From assembly GCA_016786965.1 (NCBI GenBank), contig JAEUVL010000367.1, positions 1 through 11,963 on the forward strand: a stretch of 11,963 nt of DNA, written 5' to 3'. Positions 6,347 through 11,963 of the stretch are shown in pieces. This stretch comes from Chitinophagaceae bacterium (GTDB lineage: Bacteria; Bacteroidota; Bacteroidia; Chitinophagales; Chitinophagaceae). Within the stretch, counting starts at the first letter, position 1; the number at the start of each line of letters is the position of its first letter. The notes beneath the pieces were generated by a model. That model did no database searches. It had not been told where the DNA came from and saw nothing but the letters and a program-made list of their open reading frames with translations. Position numbers and translations under genes: made by a program.

Positions 6347-7771
6347 TCAGATAGACTTATTGCGCTTAAACCTGGCCACTACATCCACCACCTGCTGATT
6401 TTGAAGAATGGAGGGATTGAGTTCTATAAATTTCTTCAGCAGCTTTGGGGAATGTTCCATGGCAGCTTCTAATTGCAATAAGGCTTCTTTGGTTTTTCCT
6501 AAACTAAACAATACAGCCGTTTTATAGAAAAGGAAGATGGGTTTACCGTTGGTGAGTCTTAATGCGGCATCTGTTTGCTCCATGGCTTCTTCAAAGAATT
6601 CGCCTTTATACAGGCAGCGGATGAGCGATTCCCAACCCCCGGCATTGCGGGGCCTTACCCTTACTACATTCAGGAAATACTGGATCGCATCTTTAAAGAG
6701 GCCTAATTGCATTTTACATTCACCTGCCAGCAGGTTATACTCAGCCTGCAGCCGGTGTATCCGCATTGCCGTATCCAATTGCTTCAGACAGCTTTCCCAA
6801 TTGCCTTCATTGAAGTAAGTGCAGGCTATTTTATAGAATAGCTTACTATCATCCTGCCGCATGTGCGAAGCCTTTCGGTAATAAGTCCTTGCCTGGGCAA
6901 AATTCTTCAGCCGGTCATAACAATGTCCTATCGCTTCAAAAATTACTTCCTCGGGTTTGGCCAGTTCATTTACTTTTTCGAGTACTTCGATGGCTTCCTT
7001 GTACTTGCGCAAGCGGATATATGCATCACCCATATTGCGGTAAGCATAATCAAACTTTTCGTCTATGGTAATGGCATACTGGTAAGCATCTATGGATTTT
7101 TCATACAGTTTTAATCCCTGGTAAGCCGCTGCCAGGTTGAACCAGGCCAACTCACTGTATGGATATTCATCTATTATTTGCTGGTGCAGGCGGATGCTTT
7201 CTTCATTGCGGCCTGTAAAATCCGTCCAGAAGCAAATCTTATATAATGCCTCTTCGTTGGTAGGTTCATCTTCCAATACCATCTTCAGGCAGTCGAATAC
7301 TTTGTCAAAATCTTCATAATCATCATATACATCTGCCAGCTCAAACAGCAGTTCGATCTTTTCTTCTCCTTCGAATGAGGCCAGCGCCTCTTCCAGGAGG
7401 GCCACGGCTTTTTCCTGCTGGTCTAATGCGAGATAGGCATCTGTCTTCAGAATATAGAGGTTAATATTTCCGCTGTCCAGCAGTTCTGCTTCTTCCAATA
7501 TGTCAAGTGCATCCTGGTACCGGCGGTTGGCGAGTAAGATGTCTGCCTTCTTTATCAATAGCATGGAGGAATAAGGGAACTGTTCGCTGCCGGTTTCAGC
7601 TGCTTCCATTGCCTTTACGAGGTCTTCCTTTTCCTGGTAGTAATCGATTATCTTTTCAAACGAATCTTCTTCTATGAATGAGTGGCTGCGGCCATTTTTC
7701 AGATTTTCGAATTGTTTTAGCAGTTCCCGGATCTGTTCCCGGTCTTCCCGGTGAGGGTTATTTTCTTTCAT
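6347..7771 (-). CDS. Soluble tetratricopeptide repeat protein
   Basis: 474 residues made almost entirely of tandem TPR helical hairpins, about ten or more from residue 35 to 450. Clear units include ADILLANRRYQDALDILEEA, AWFNLAAAYQGLKLYEKSID, AYRNMGDAYIRLRKYKEAIE and LFYKIACTYFNEGNWESCLK, with the usual W/L-G/A-Y-A/F-A-P spacing. No signal peptide or membrane segment is seen, so it is probably a cytosolic scaffold; its partners are unknown. The frame stays open upstream to an ATG at 7924, but the extra 51 residues (MHIWGKFNPLRAVFF...) do not look like a folded extension. I chose the ATG at 7771 because MKENNPHREDREQIRELLKQFE leads straight into the first helix and the upstream DNA holds three inverted repeats. 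comA follows 99 nt downstream on the same strand. Confidence 0.9.
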   Translation of the reverse strand: MKENNPHREDREQIRELLKQFENLKNGRSHSFIEEDSFEKIIDYYQEKEDLVKAMEAAETGSEQFPYSSMLLIKKADILLANRRYQDALDILEEAELLDSGNINLYILKTDAYLALDQQEKAVALLEEALASFEGEEKIELLFELADVYDDYEDFDKVFDCLKMVLEDEPTNEEALYKICFWTDFTGRNEESIRLHQQIIDEYPYSELAWFNLAAAYQGLKLYEKSIDAYQYAITIDEKFDYAYRNMGDAYIRLRKYKEAIEVLEKVNELAKPEEVIFEAIGHCYDRLKNFAQARTYYRKASHMRQDDSKLFYKIACTYFNEGNWESCLKQLDTAMRIHRLQAEYNLLAGECKMQLGLFKDAIQYFLNVVRVRPRNAGGWESLIRCLYKGEFFEEAMEQTDAALRLTNGKPIFLFYKTAVLFSLGKTKEALLQLEAAMEHSPKLLKKFIELNPSILQNQQVVDVVARFKRNKSI

Positions 7772-7773
7772 CG

Positions 7774-7845
7774 ACCAAAGTTTGGTGAGTAATCCCGATT
7801 TGTCCGGGAGAAAGAGCCAGTCAGACAGTCCCGAATCTTCGGAAC
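7774..7845 (-). promoter_or_regulatory. Hairpin-rich leader before the TPR gene
   Basis: Three inverted repeats lie in 72 bases just before the start codon at 7771. At 7774-7786, ACCAAA and TTTGGT surround one base, ending three bases from the ATG. At 7793-7809, TCCCG and CGGGA surround 7 nt. At 7828-7845 the minus strand reads GTTCCGAAGATTCGGGAC, an 8-bp stem with one G-T pair and almost no loop. No U-run follows any of them, so they are not intrinsic terminators. They could be RNA structure controlling translation or operator sites. Confidence 0.4.
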
Positions 7846-8031
7846 CCCCTGAAATATGTAATTCCCAACAAGTTAAGTTAAAAAAGACAGCTCTGAGCGG
7901 GTTGAATTTTCCCCATATGTGCAAAATAAGTGTATTTTTCTTGTACCCGGATGTAACAATTTGCCTTCTTCGCCGTTAATGAAGTATTAAAGTTCTGGAC
8001 AAACGGTATATATTATATCCTTTTTTGTGTT

Positions 8032-8039
8032 TACTTTTG
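8032..8039 (+). promoter_or_regulatory. Candidate -7 element for the small secreted protein gene
   Basis: Reads TACTTTTG, a full match to TAnnTTTG, only 5 bases before the ATG at 8045. If used, transcription would begin at or close to the start codon, giving a leaderless or nearly leaderless message. No convincing -33 element was found. Confidence 0.35.
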
Positions 8040-8044
8040 TAAAA

Positions 8045-8416
8045 ATGGACCACCCCAAGTTTAAAATAGTGAGAAAGGTCGTAGGACGCAAGCTGGCAGT
8101 GCTGTTTTTAATAGCCGCTTCCGCCATAGCCTCTTTTGCTACCCTGGGTGATGGGAACAAATCAGAGGGTCCTAAGAAAAATTTATTATCCAGCAGGACC
8201 ACTAATAAGCAGGGTGCATTTTCCCTTCGTTCCGGTTATACATTCCGTGGCAACCAGGTGATCAATAATACTCCTGTTGACAAACGTTACATACGCCTGA
8301 ACACCACTGTTACCATGCAAAAAGGCAAGACCACTTATGTTGTTGCCCTCAAAAAGAAAGTGGGTCTGGGCAATGTGAAAATCGATATTGGTAACCGCCA
8401 GTTTCAGCGGAATTAA
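8045..8416 (+). CDS. Small secreted protein of unknown function
   Basis: Not recognised. 123 residues from the ATG at 8045 (a GTG at 8027 would add six). The basic N-terminus (KFKIVRKVVGRK, 5-16) and hydrophobic stretch LAVLFLIAASAIASFA (17-32) form a signal peptide or N-terminal anchor, so the mature product is extracytoplasmic. The remaining ~90 residues are basic and beta-prone: SLRSGYTFRGNQVINN, RYIRLNTTVTMQKGKTTYVVALKKK and a final VKIDIGNRQFQRN. There are no cysteines and no enzyme motif. It is transcribed toward the leftward GLPGLI-like gene and their stop codons overlap in TTAA at 8413-8416, with no terminator between them. A real gene is likely given the signal peptide and upstream -7 match, but its role is unknown. 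Confidence 0.75.
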   Translation: MDHPKFKIVRKVVGRKLAVLFLIAASAIASFATLGDGNKSEGPKKNLLSSRTTNKQGAFSLRSGYTFRGNQVINNTPVDKRYIRLNTTVTMQKGKTTYVVALKKKVGLGNVKIDIGNRQFQRN

Positions 8417-9078
8417 TTATTACCTCCCCCTTTACTTTCTTCATACGTCATCACCCTGTAACCAGATTTTGGTAAGTCGAATTTTGCCTGTGATACCGGG
8501 TTAAAGTTGATGCTCGACACGGTGTATGTTACAATCGTCTTACCCATATTGGCCTCATACTGCATGGCCAGGCCGGGAAGATTCTTATTCAGGTATTGAA
8601 AATCTTTGTTTACCGGCAACAGCTCTTTTGTAAAGAATACCGTAAAAGTGCTGCCATCTGTTAATGTACCAGTTGCTTTCTGGCATTTATAACCTGCGAT
8701 GATCTTCTCTTCATTTGTATAAGTAAAGGTGACCCCTTCGTATTTCTTATTGGATTCTTTCCAGTTTTCAGGTGTCATTTTGATCATATACTTCTGCTCA
8801 CCATAATCTTTTAATACTGTTACGTCGCCTGATTTACCATCTATAAGGGTGGCTTGTGTACCTAATGAACTAATCATTTCTGAACGGCTGGAATTACCCT
8901 TGAGGTAAATAACACTGGTGGCACCATCTAATAAGTCGGCGGCCTGCGGGGCTTTATTGCTGGTATTGATGACAATATCATACGATATTGTAGCCTCGGT
9001 GAGCTTTCGCTGTGCTGAAAGCTGAACTGTAAAAACCAAGGCTGTCAATCCAAGAAATATGTGTGTTATCTTTTTCAT
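8413..9078 (-). CDS. Secreted GLPGLI/DUF4412-like protein
   Basis: 221 residues with a clear Sec signal peptide (MKKITHIFLGLTALVFTVQLSAQ, cleavage probably after Q23), hence periplasmic or outer-membrane associated. The mature part is a beta-rich domain: EATISYDIVIN (28-38), YLKGNSSRSEM (58-68), EEKIIAGYKCQKATG (123-137) and YLNKNLPGLAMQYEA (162-176). The pattern 'I-x-GYKCxKA' followed by '(G)LPGL' is characteristic of GLPGLI and DUF4412 proteins common in Bacteroidota; here the first glycine of GLPGL is an asparagine. The function of these families is not established; a beta-barrel lipid-binding shape related to LolA/LolB-like folds is a reasonable guess only. It lies downstream of yidC on the same strand, but a terminator at 9145-9173 separates them. 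Confidence 0.85.
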   Translation of the reverse strand: MKKITHIFLGLTALVFTVQLSAQRKLTEATISYDIVINTSNKAPQAADLLDGATSVIYLKGNSSRSEMISSLGTQATLIDGKSGDVTVLKDYGEQKYMIKMTPENWKESNKKYEGVTFTYTNEEKIIAGYKCQKATGTLTDGSTFTVFFTKELLPVNKDFQYLNKNLPGLAMQYEANMGKTIVTYTVSSINFNPVSQAKFDLPKSGYRVMTYEESKGGGNN

Positions 9079-9144
9079 TTTGTGTATTCTCCCTTTATAT
9101 ATAAAAGACGTGCCAATTTAACCAATAAGTTGCGTAAAATGAAA

Positions 9145-9173
9145 AACCGGGTCCATTGCGCCTGAACCCGGTT
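9145..9173 (-). terminator. Intrinsic terminator of yidC
   Basis: On the minus strand an 8-bp GC-rich perfect stem (AACCGGGT at 9173-9166 paired with ACCCGGTT at 9152-9145) encloses a 13-nt loop and is followed by TTTCATTTT. It begins 34 bases after the yidC stop and lies ahead of the GLPGLI-like gene, so yidC is probably transcribed as a single gene. Confidence 0.75.
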
Positions 9174-9207
9174 CTTCTTAAGATTATTTTAACAACGTGT
9201 GTGTTGT

Positions 9208-11070
9208 TTACTTTTTCTTCTTTTGCTGCATTTCTTTCATCTTCTTTTGCTGTTCCTGCATTTGTTCCATCCGCTCCTGCCACTTGGATTTTGTCTTGGG
9301 CTTCTTCCTGTTCTCCTCAATTTTGGCCATTATCTTATCATGGTCAATAATGTAGTTCTGAATAATGTATTGCAGGGCCAGTGTTATGACGTTGGACACC
9401 GTATAATACCAGGTAAGGGCGGAAGGTAACTGGTTGAAGAAGAACAAGAGGAATACCGGGAAAATATAAGGCATGTACTTCAGTACCGGGTTGCTCTGGT
9501 CGGGCGTCATGCTCATGCTATACCAGGAAATAAGGAAGCTGGTAAAGACGGCTGTAAGGTTGAACACACTGACATGGCTGCCAAAGAATGGAATGCGGAA
9601 ACCCAGTTTGATCGGATCATCAAAAGCGGCCAGATCGGTGCTCCAGAGAAACTCTGCTCCCCGAAGGGCTACATCTGAGTTGAACAAACTAAAGAGGGCA
9701 AAGAAGATCGGGATCTGCAGCAGTGCCGGTAAGCAGCCTCCGAGCGGGTTTACCCCGGCTTCCCGGAATAATTTCATCTGGTCCATGCTCATGGCCTGCT
9801 GATCGCCGCCATGCTTTTCTTTGAGTTTGGCGATCTCAGGACGGAGTACTTTCATTTTAGCTCCGCTCAGGTAACTTTTATATAATAACGGAGAAGTAAC
9901 CAGTTTGATGAACAGTGTGAGCAGGGCAATGGCCAATCCCATACTGCCGGCAATACTTTTGAGGAAATCGAATATGGGGATGATAATAAACTTATTGATG
10001 GGGCGTACGAATGCATAAATGCCCTGGCCCAGATTTACGGCTTTCTCAAACTTCATGTCATACCTTTTCAGGATATGATATTCAGATGGGCCATAATAAA
10101 GACTGAGGGGAACGATGGCGGGTGAACCTGCGGGTACCTGTATCTTCATTTTGGCGACAGACCTTACTACCGTCCTGGCAGAATCGGGTGGCATCGTCCA
10201 TTCCATGGTGCCCATGTTAAAATTATTCTTTGCGGTAAGGATGGCAAAAAAGAAGCGCTGCCTCATTCCTATCCATTTCACAGATTCATCAAAATTCTTG
10301 CTGCTCTTTCTTCCGATGGTATGATAGTCGAAGCTGCCGTCTTTTACATAGCTGACCTGTGTATTCTGCTGCTCGTAGGAGATATCTGTTTCCTGCTGTG
10401 CGGCTGCATATTGCCAGGTAAGGTTCATACCTCCCTGGGTAAGCCACTGGTTCACGCCATTCATTTTAATGTTGAAATCAACCATGTAATCATCCTTTTT
10501 CAGGAGAAACTCGTGGGTGATGGAATTAGCGGCTGCTGAATCGGCGGAGGTAAGGGTGAAGCTGATGACCTGTGAGCCATCTGCATTTTTTACGACTTCA
10601 TTGCTGGAGAAAAACTGATCGGCAGTTTCGGTGGTGGCATCTGGGCCGGACCTTCCTGTATTGATGGTATAACTGATCTTGTCAAAATCGGTGCCTGCGA
10701 GTTTTACGAGTGAACTGTCGTGGCCCCTGTACTGCTTGAGTTCCACTTTCTTTACCTGTCCGCCTTTGTTGGTGAAGGTTACTTTTACCAGGTCGTTCTC
10801 TGCCACGATGGTTTTCTCGGTGGTATCGGTAGCTCCTTTAAAGAGGGCGGTCTTAGTTACTGTTGAAATAGAATCCTGTATTTTATTCAGGGAATCCTGC
10901 TTGGGCTTGTTGAGTTTGGCGAGTGAATCTTCTTTTGCCAGTTTTACCGCTTCCTCTGCTTTCTTTTTTTTGCGGTATTCTGCCTGTTGCTGGTTGGTGA
11001 AATAGAAATAGCCGAAGAACAGGATGGCTAAAATTCCAAAACCAAGCAGCGTATTACGATCAAACTTCAT
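9208..11070 (-). CDS. yidC: Membrane protein insertase YidC
   Basis: Inserts and folds inner-membrane proteins, alone or with SecYEG. At 620 residues it has the Gram-negative length. TM1 is LLGFGILAILFFGYFYF (8-24). A Lys/Ala/Glu-rich segment (31-60) leads to the large periplasmic P1 beta-domain (about 85-330). The conserved insertase core follows: amphipathic helix EH1 (about 340-355), TM2 (about 376-392), the cytoplasmic hairpin AKMKVLRPEIAKLKEKHGG (404-422), EAGVNPLGGCLPALLQIPIF (437-456), a short external helical region, and the last two TM segments (about 533-575). The groove arginine of characterised YidC proteins is lysine here (K389 in TLFIKLVTSP). The tail (577-620) is Lys/Gln/Met-rich and strongly basic, as expected for a ribosome-contacting tail. 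It has its own upstream -7-like element and a downstream terminator. The usual Bacteroidota neighbour pyrG is not seen. Confidence 0.97.
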   Translation of the reverse strand: MKFDRNTLLGFGILAILFFGYFYFTNQQQAEYRKKKKAEEAVKLAKEDSLAKLNKPKQDSLNKIQDSISTVTKTALFKGATDTTEKTIVAENDLVKVTFTNKGGQVKKVELKQYRGHDSSLVKLAGTDFDKISYTINTGRSGPDATTETADQFFSSNEVVKNADGSQVISFTLTSADSAAANSITHEFLLKKDDYMVDFNIKMNGVNQWLTQGGMNLTWQYAAAQQETDISYEQQNTQVSYVKDGSFDYHTIGRKSSKNFDESVKWIGMRQRFFFAILTAKNNFNMGTMEWTMPPDSARTVVRSVAKMKIQVPAGSPAIVPLSLYYGPSEYHILKRYDMKFEKAVNLGQGIYAFVRPINKFIIIPIFDFLKSIAGSMGLAIALLTLFIKLVTSPLLYKSYLSGAKMKVLRPEIAKLKEKHGGDQQAMSMDQMKLFREAGVNPLGGCLPALLQIPIFFALFSLFNSDVALRGAEFLWSTDLAAFDDPIKLGFRIPFFGSHVSVFNLTAVFTSFLISWYSMSMTPDQSNPVLKYMPYIFPVFLLFFFNQLPSALTWYYTVSNVITLALQYIIQNYIIDHDKIMAKIEENRKKPKTKSKWQERMEQMQEQQKKMKEMQQKKKK

Positions 11071-11090
11071 TGTTATTTTTTTGGAGTGGG

Positions 11091-11098
11091 CAAAGATA
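11091..11098 (-). promoter_or_regulatory. Candidate -7 element of the yidC promoter
   Basis: Minus strand reads TATCTTTG, a full match to TAnnTTTG, 20 bases before the yidC ATG at 11070. Transcription would start around 11085, leaving a leader of about 15 bases. The -33 region is not a clear match. Confidence 0.5.
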
Positions 11099-11299
11099 GG
11101 GTAAAGCGGGAGCTTTTGGGTGGGTAAACGGGGGCTGGCGGGTGCCCTCCGGCAATTGGTGGTTTAGAGCGGGCAGTGGGGCGTTAGCCGCCGTTTTTTT
11201 ATAAAACCGTACTCTTTATAATGTGCTGTTGGCGCTTTTGGCAGAGCTCTGTATTCTTTGCGACATGGCACTGTGGCGGGAGAGACAGAGGGTTTAGCT
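11099..11299 (+). other. Intergenic region upstream of yidC, no gene seen
   Basis: No supported coding region. It holds a G-rich stretch (about 11105-11183), a GGC-GTTA-GCC mini-stem followed by seven T (11194-11200) that could be a weak rightward terminator, an AT-only inverted repeat TTATAAA/TTTATAA at 11199-11221 with a 9-nt loop, and a loose promoter-like pair on the plus strand (TTGG at about 11229-11232, then ATTCTTTG at 11253-11260). An ATG at 11265 opens only ten codons. None of these is strong alone. Confidence 0.4.
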
Positions 11300-11336
11300 C
11301 GCTAAGGCGCAAAGTCGCCAAGGCTTATTTTCTTAC
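11300..11336 (+). repeat. Octamer repeat module, left of the 21-bp array
   Basis: Three adjacent 8-bp units, CGCTAAGG, CGCAAAGT and CGCCAAGG (11300-11323), share the pattern CGCnAAGn. After three bases comes the 10-mer ATTTTCTTAC (11327-11336). A related module with the same 10-mer lies to the right of the array at 11765-11790. From memory, similar Cgc(a)aaag octamer strings are scattered between genes in other Bacteroidota; that needs a search. Confidence 0.7.
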
Positions 11337-11409
11337 TATTATGGTCAATAAAGCCATTTCGGGAGGAGAAAGAATAACTTATTGATTAATAATTACTTGT
11401 TGGCAGACC

Positions 11410-11745
11410 AGGAAGGCTAGTCGCTAAACTAGGAAGGCTAGTCGCTAAACCAGGAAGCCTAGTCGCTAAACTAGGAAGCCTAGTCGCTAAACCAGGAAGC
11501 CTAGTCGCTAAACAAGGAAGCTTAGTCGCTAAACCAGGAAGCTTAGTCGCTAAACTAGGAAGCCTAGTCGCTAAACAAGGAAGCCTAGTCGCTAAACTAG
11601 GAAGCCTGGTCGCTAAACAAGGAAGCTTAGTCGCTAAACTAGGAAGCCTAGTCGCTAAACAAGGAAGCTTAGTCGCTAAACCAGGAAGACTAGTCTGCAA
11701 ACAAGATTGGCTACTTTGAAAACAAGATTGGCTACTTCCTAAAAA
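11410..11745. repeat. 21-bp tandem repeat array (about 14 good plus 2 decayed units)
   Basis: Sixteen consecutive 21-base units in perfect register. Positions 1-6 are AGGAAG, 7-8 vary (GC, CC or CT), 9-20 are TAGTCGCTAAAC, and 21 is T, C or A. Units 1-13 (11410-11682) differ almost only at positions 7, 8 and 21, plus one A-to-G at position 10 in unit 10. Unit 14 (11683-11703) has diverged. Units 15 and 16 (11704-11745) keep the period but share another core, GATTGGCTACTT. One frame is open through the array on each strand (a seven-residue repeat, GSLVAKx forward or LATRLPx reverse), simply because 21 is a multiple of three. Neither has an ATG, a plausible ribosome site or non-repetitive sequence of any length, so I treat it as a non-coding minisatellite. 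No spacers are present, so it is not CRISPR. Confidence 0.93.
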
Positions 11746-11764
11746 AGGATATGTGCCGGGGAGA

Positions 11765-11790
11765 CGGAAAGGCGGAAAGAATTTTCTTAC
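11765..11790 (+). repeat. Octamer repeat module, right of the 21-bp array
   Basis: Two adjacent octamers, CGGAAAGG and CGGAAAGA (11765-11780), fit the looser pattern CGnnAAGn of the left module and run directly into ATTTTCTTAC (11781-11790), the same 10-mer found at 11327-11336. Both modules are also preceded by a GGGAGA-like stretch. The two lie in direct orientation about 450 bases apart. Confidence 0.6.
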
Positions 11791-11963
11791 AAAAGTATTA
11801 AAGATCTGCCCTGCAGTGGTTGAGCTGATACAAGCTGTTGTTATGTACTATTTAGAGCGTATCCCCGAAAACTCATTTAATATTACTCAACTCTTATAAT
11901 AGTATTTCAGTTTACAGCTTTTCCTTCTCTGCTAAGTGTGTTATATAATAAAAAAAACGTGCA
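11791..11963 (+). other. A/T-rich right end of the window, no gene seen
   Basis: No open frame of useful length on either strand; the longest from an ATG are under 20 codons. A short stretch at 11854-11875 (AGAGCGTATCCCCGAAAACT and two more bases) stands out from the A/T-rich surroundings and recalls the terminal inverted repeat of an insertion sequence, but no partner copy or transposase is in the window. Confidence 0.4.

Noticed and set aside
7772..7924. 51-codon N-terminal extension of the TPR protein
   Set aside because: The composition does not resemble TPR or a signal peptide, and the DNA contains three inverted repeats; ATG at 7771 leads directly into the helical domain.
10321..11005. 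Rightward open frames of 72 and 108 codons opposite yidC
   Set aside because: They lie fully antisense to the well-conserved yidC coding sequence and have no family features.
11164..11200. Rightward intrinsic terminator with a seven-T run
   Set aside because: The stem is only three pairs around GTTA and no rightward gene precedes it; kept only as a remark in the intergenic entry.
11386..11700. Leftward open frame of 104 codons with a seven-residue LATRLPx repeat
   Set aside because: It begins with TTG inside the decayed end of the array, has no ribosome site, and consists only of the repeat. All the common unit differences change its amino acids, so there is no sign of protein-level constraint.
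11393..11715. Forward open frame through the array encoding GSLVAKx repeats
   Set aside because: Open from the stop at 11390-11392 to TGA in unit 15, but it contains no ATG, GTG or TTG start before the repeats.
11410..11745. CRISPR array
   Set aside because: Units abut at 21 bases with no unique spacers and there is no cas gene nearby.

Overview
The window reads as a chromosomal segment from a Bacteroidota bacterium, most likely in or near the Chitinophagaceae. The support is qualitative: a long YidC with a large periplasmic insert and a basic tail, a GLPGLI/DUF4412-like secreted protein, an ECF sigma factor beside a single-pass protein carrying TPPxxxW motifs, frequent TTG starts, weak Shine-Dalgarno sequences, and several upstream sites fitting the Bacteroidota -7 element TAnnTTTG. 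The genes themselves look like core chromosome; only the right end (about 11.1-11.96 kb) looks accessory or repetitive.

Layout. At the left edge, the first 249 codons of a branched-chain aminotransferase (ilvE) run leftward. Diverging from it is a rightward run: a 179-residue protein that I read as a candidate divergent DNA polymerase III psi (HolD)-like protein, then rdgB (house-cleaning of non-canonical purine NTPs), an ECF sigma factor 2 nt after rdgB, a secreted cysteine-containing protein, and a single-pass membrane protein with three 32-residue cytoplasmic repeats that is the likely anti-sigma factor. A hotdog thioesterase follows. Facing it from the other strand is a leftward group: a soluble TPR protein with a hairpin-rich leader, a phosphosulfolactate synthase (comA) and shikimate dehydrogenase (aroE), the last two 11 nt apart. 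A small secreted protein (rightward) then meets a GLPGLI-like secreted protein (leftward), with their stop codons overlapping in a TTAA. yidC (leftward) has its own promoter-like element and a clear intrinsic terminator.

The last ~890 bases hold no convincing gene. They contain a 21-bp tandem repeat array of about 14 good and two decayed units, bracketed on both sides by short modules built of CGnnAAGn octamers followed by the same 10-mer, ATTTTCTTAC. This is the least explained part of the window.

How the genes may work together. rdgB, the sigma factor, the secreted protein and the membrane protein are tightly spaced and probably co-transcribed, giving a plausible envelope-sensing sigma/anti-sigma unit coupled to a nucleotide-pool sanitation gene. 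comA and aroE probably form one transcript; ComA would join PEP and sulfite into phosphosulfolactate, which may connect to sulfonate metabolism (many relatives make sulfonolipids), although no other gene of such a pathway is visible here.
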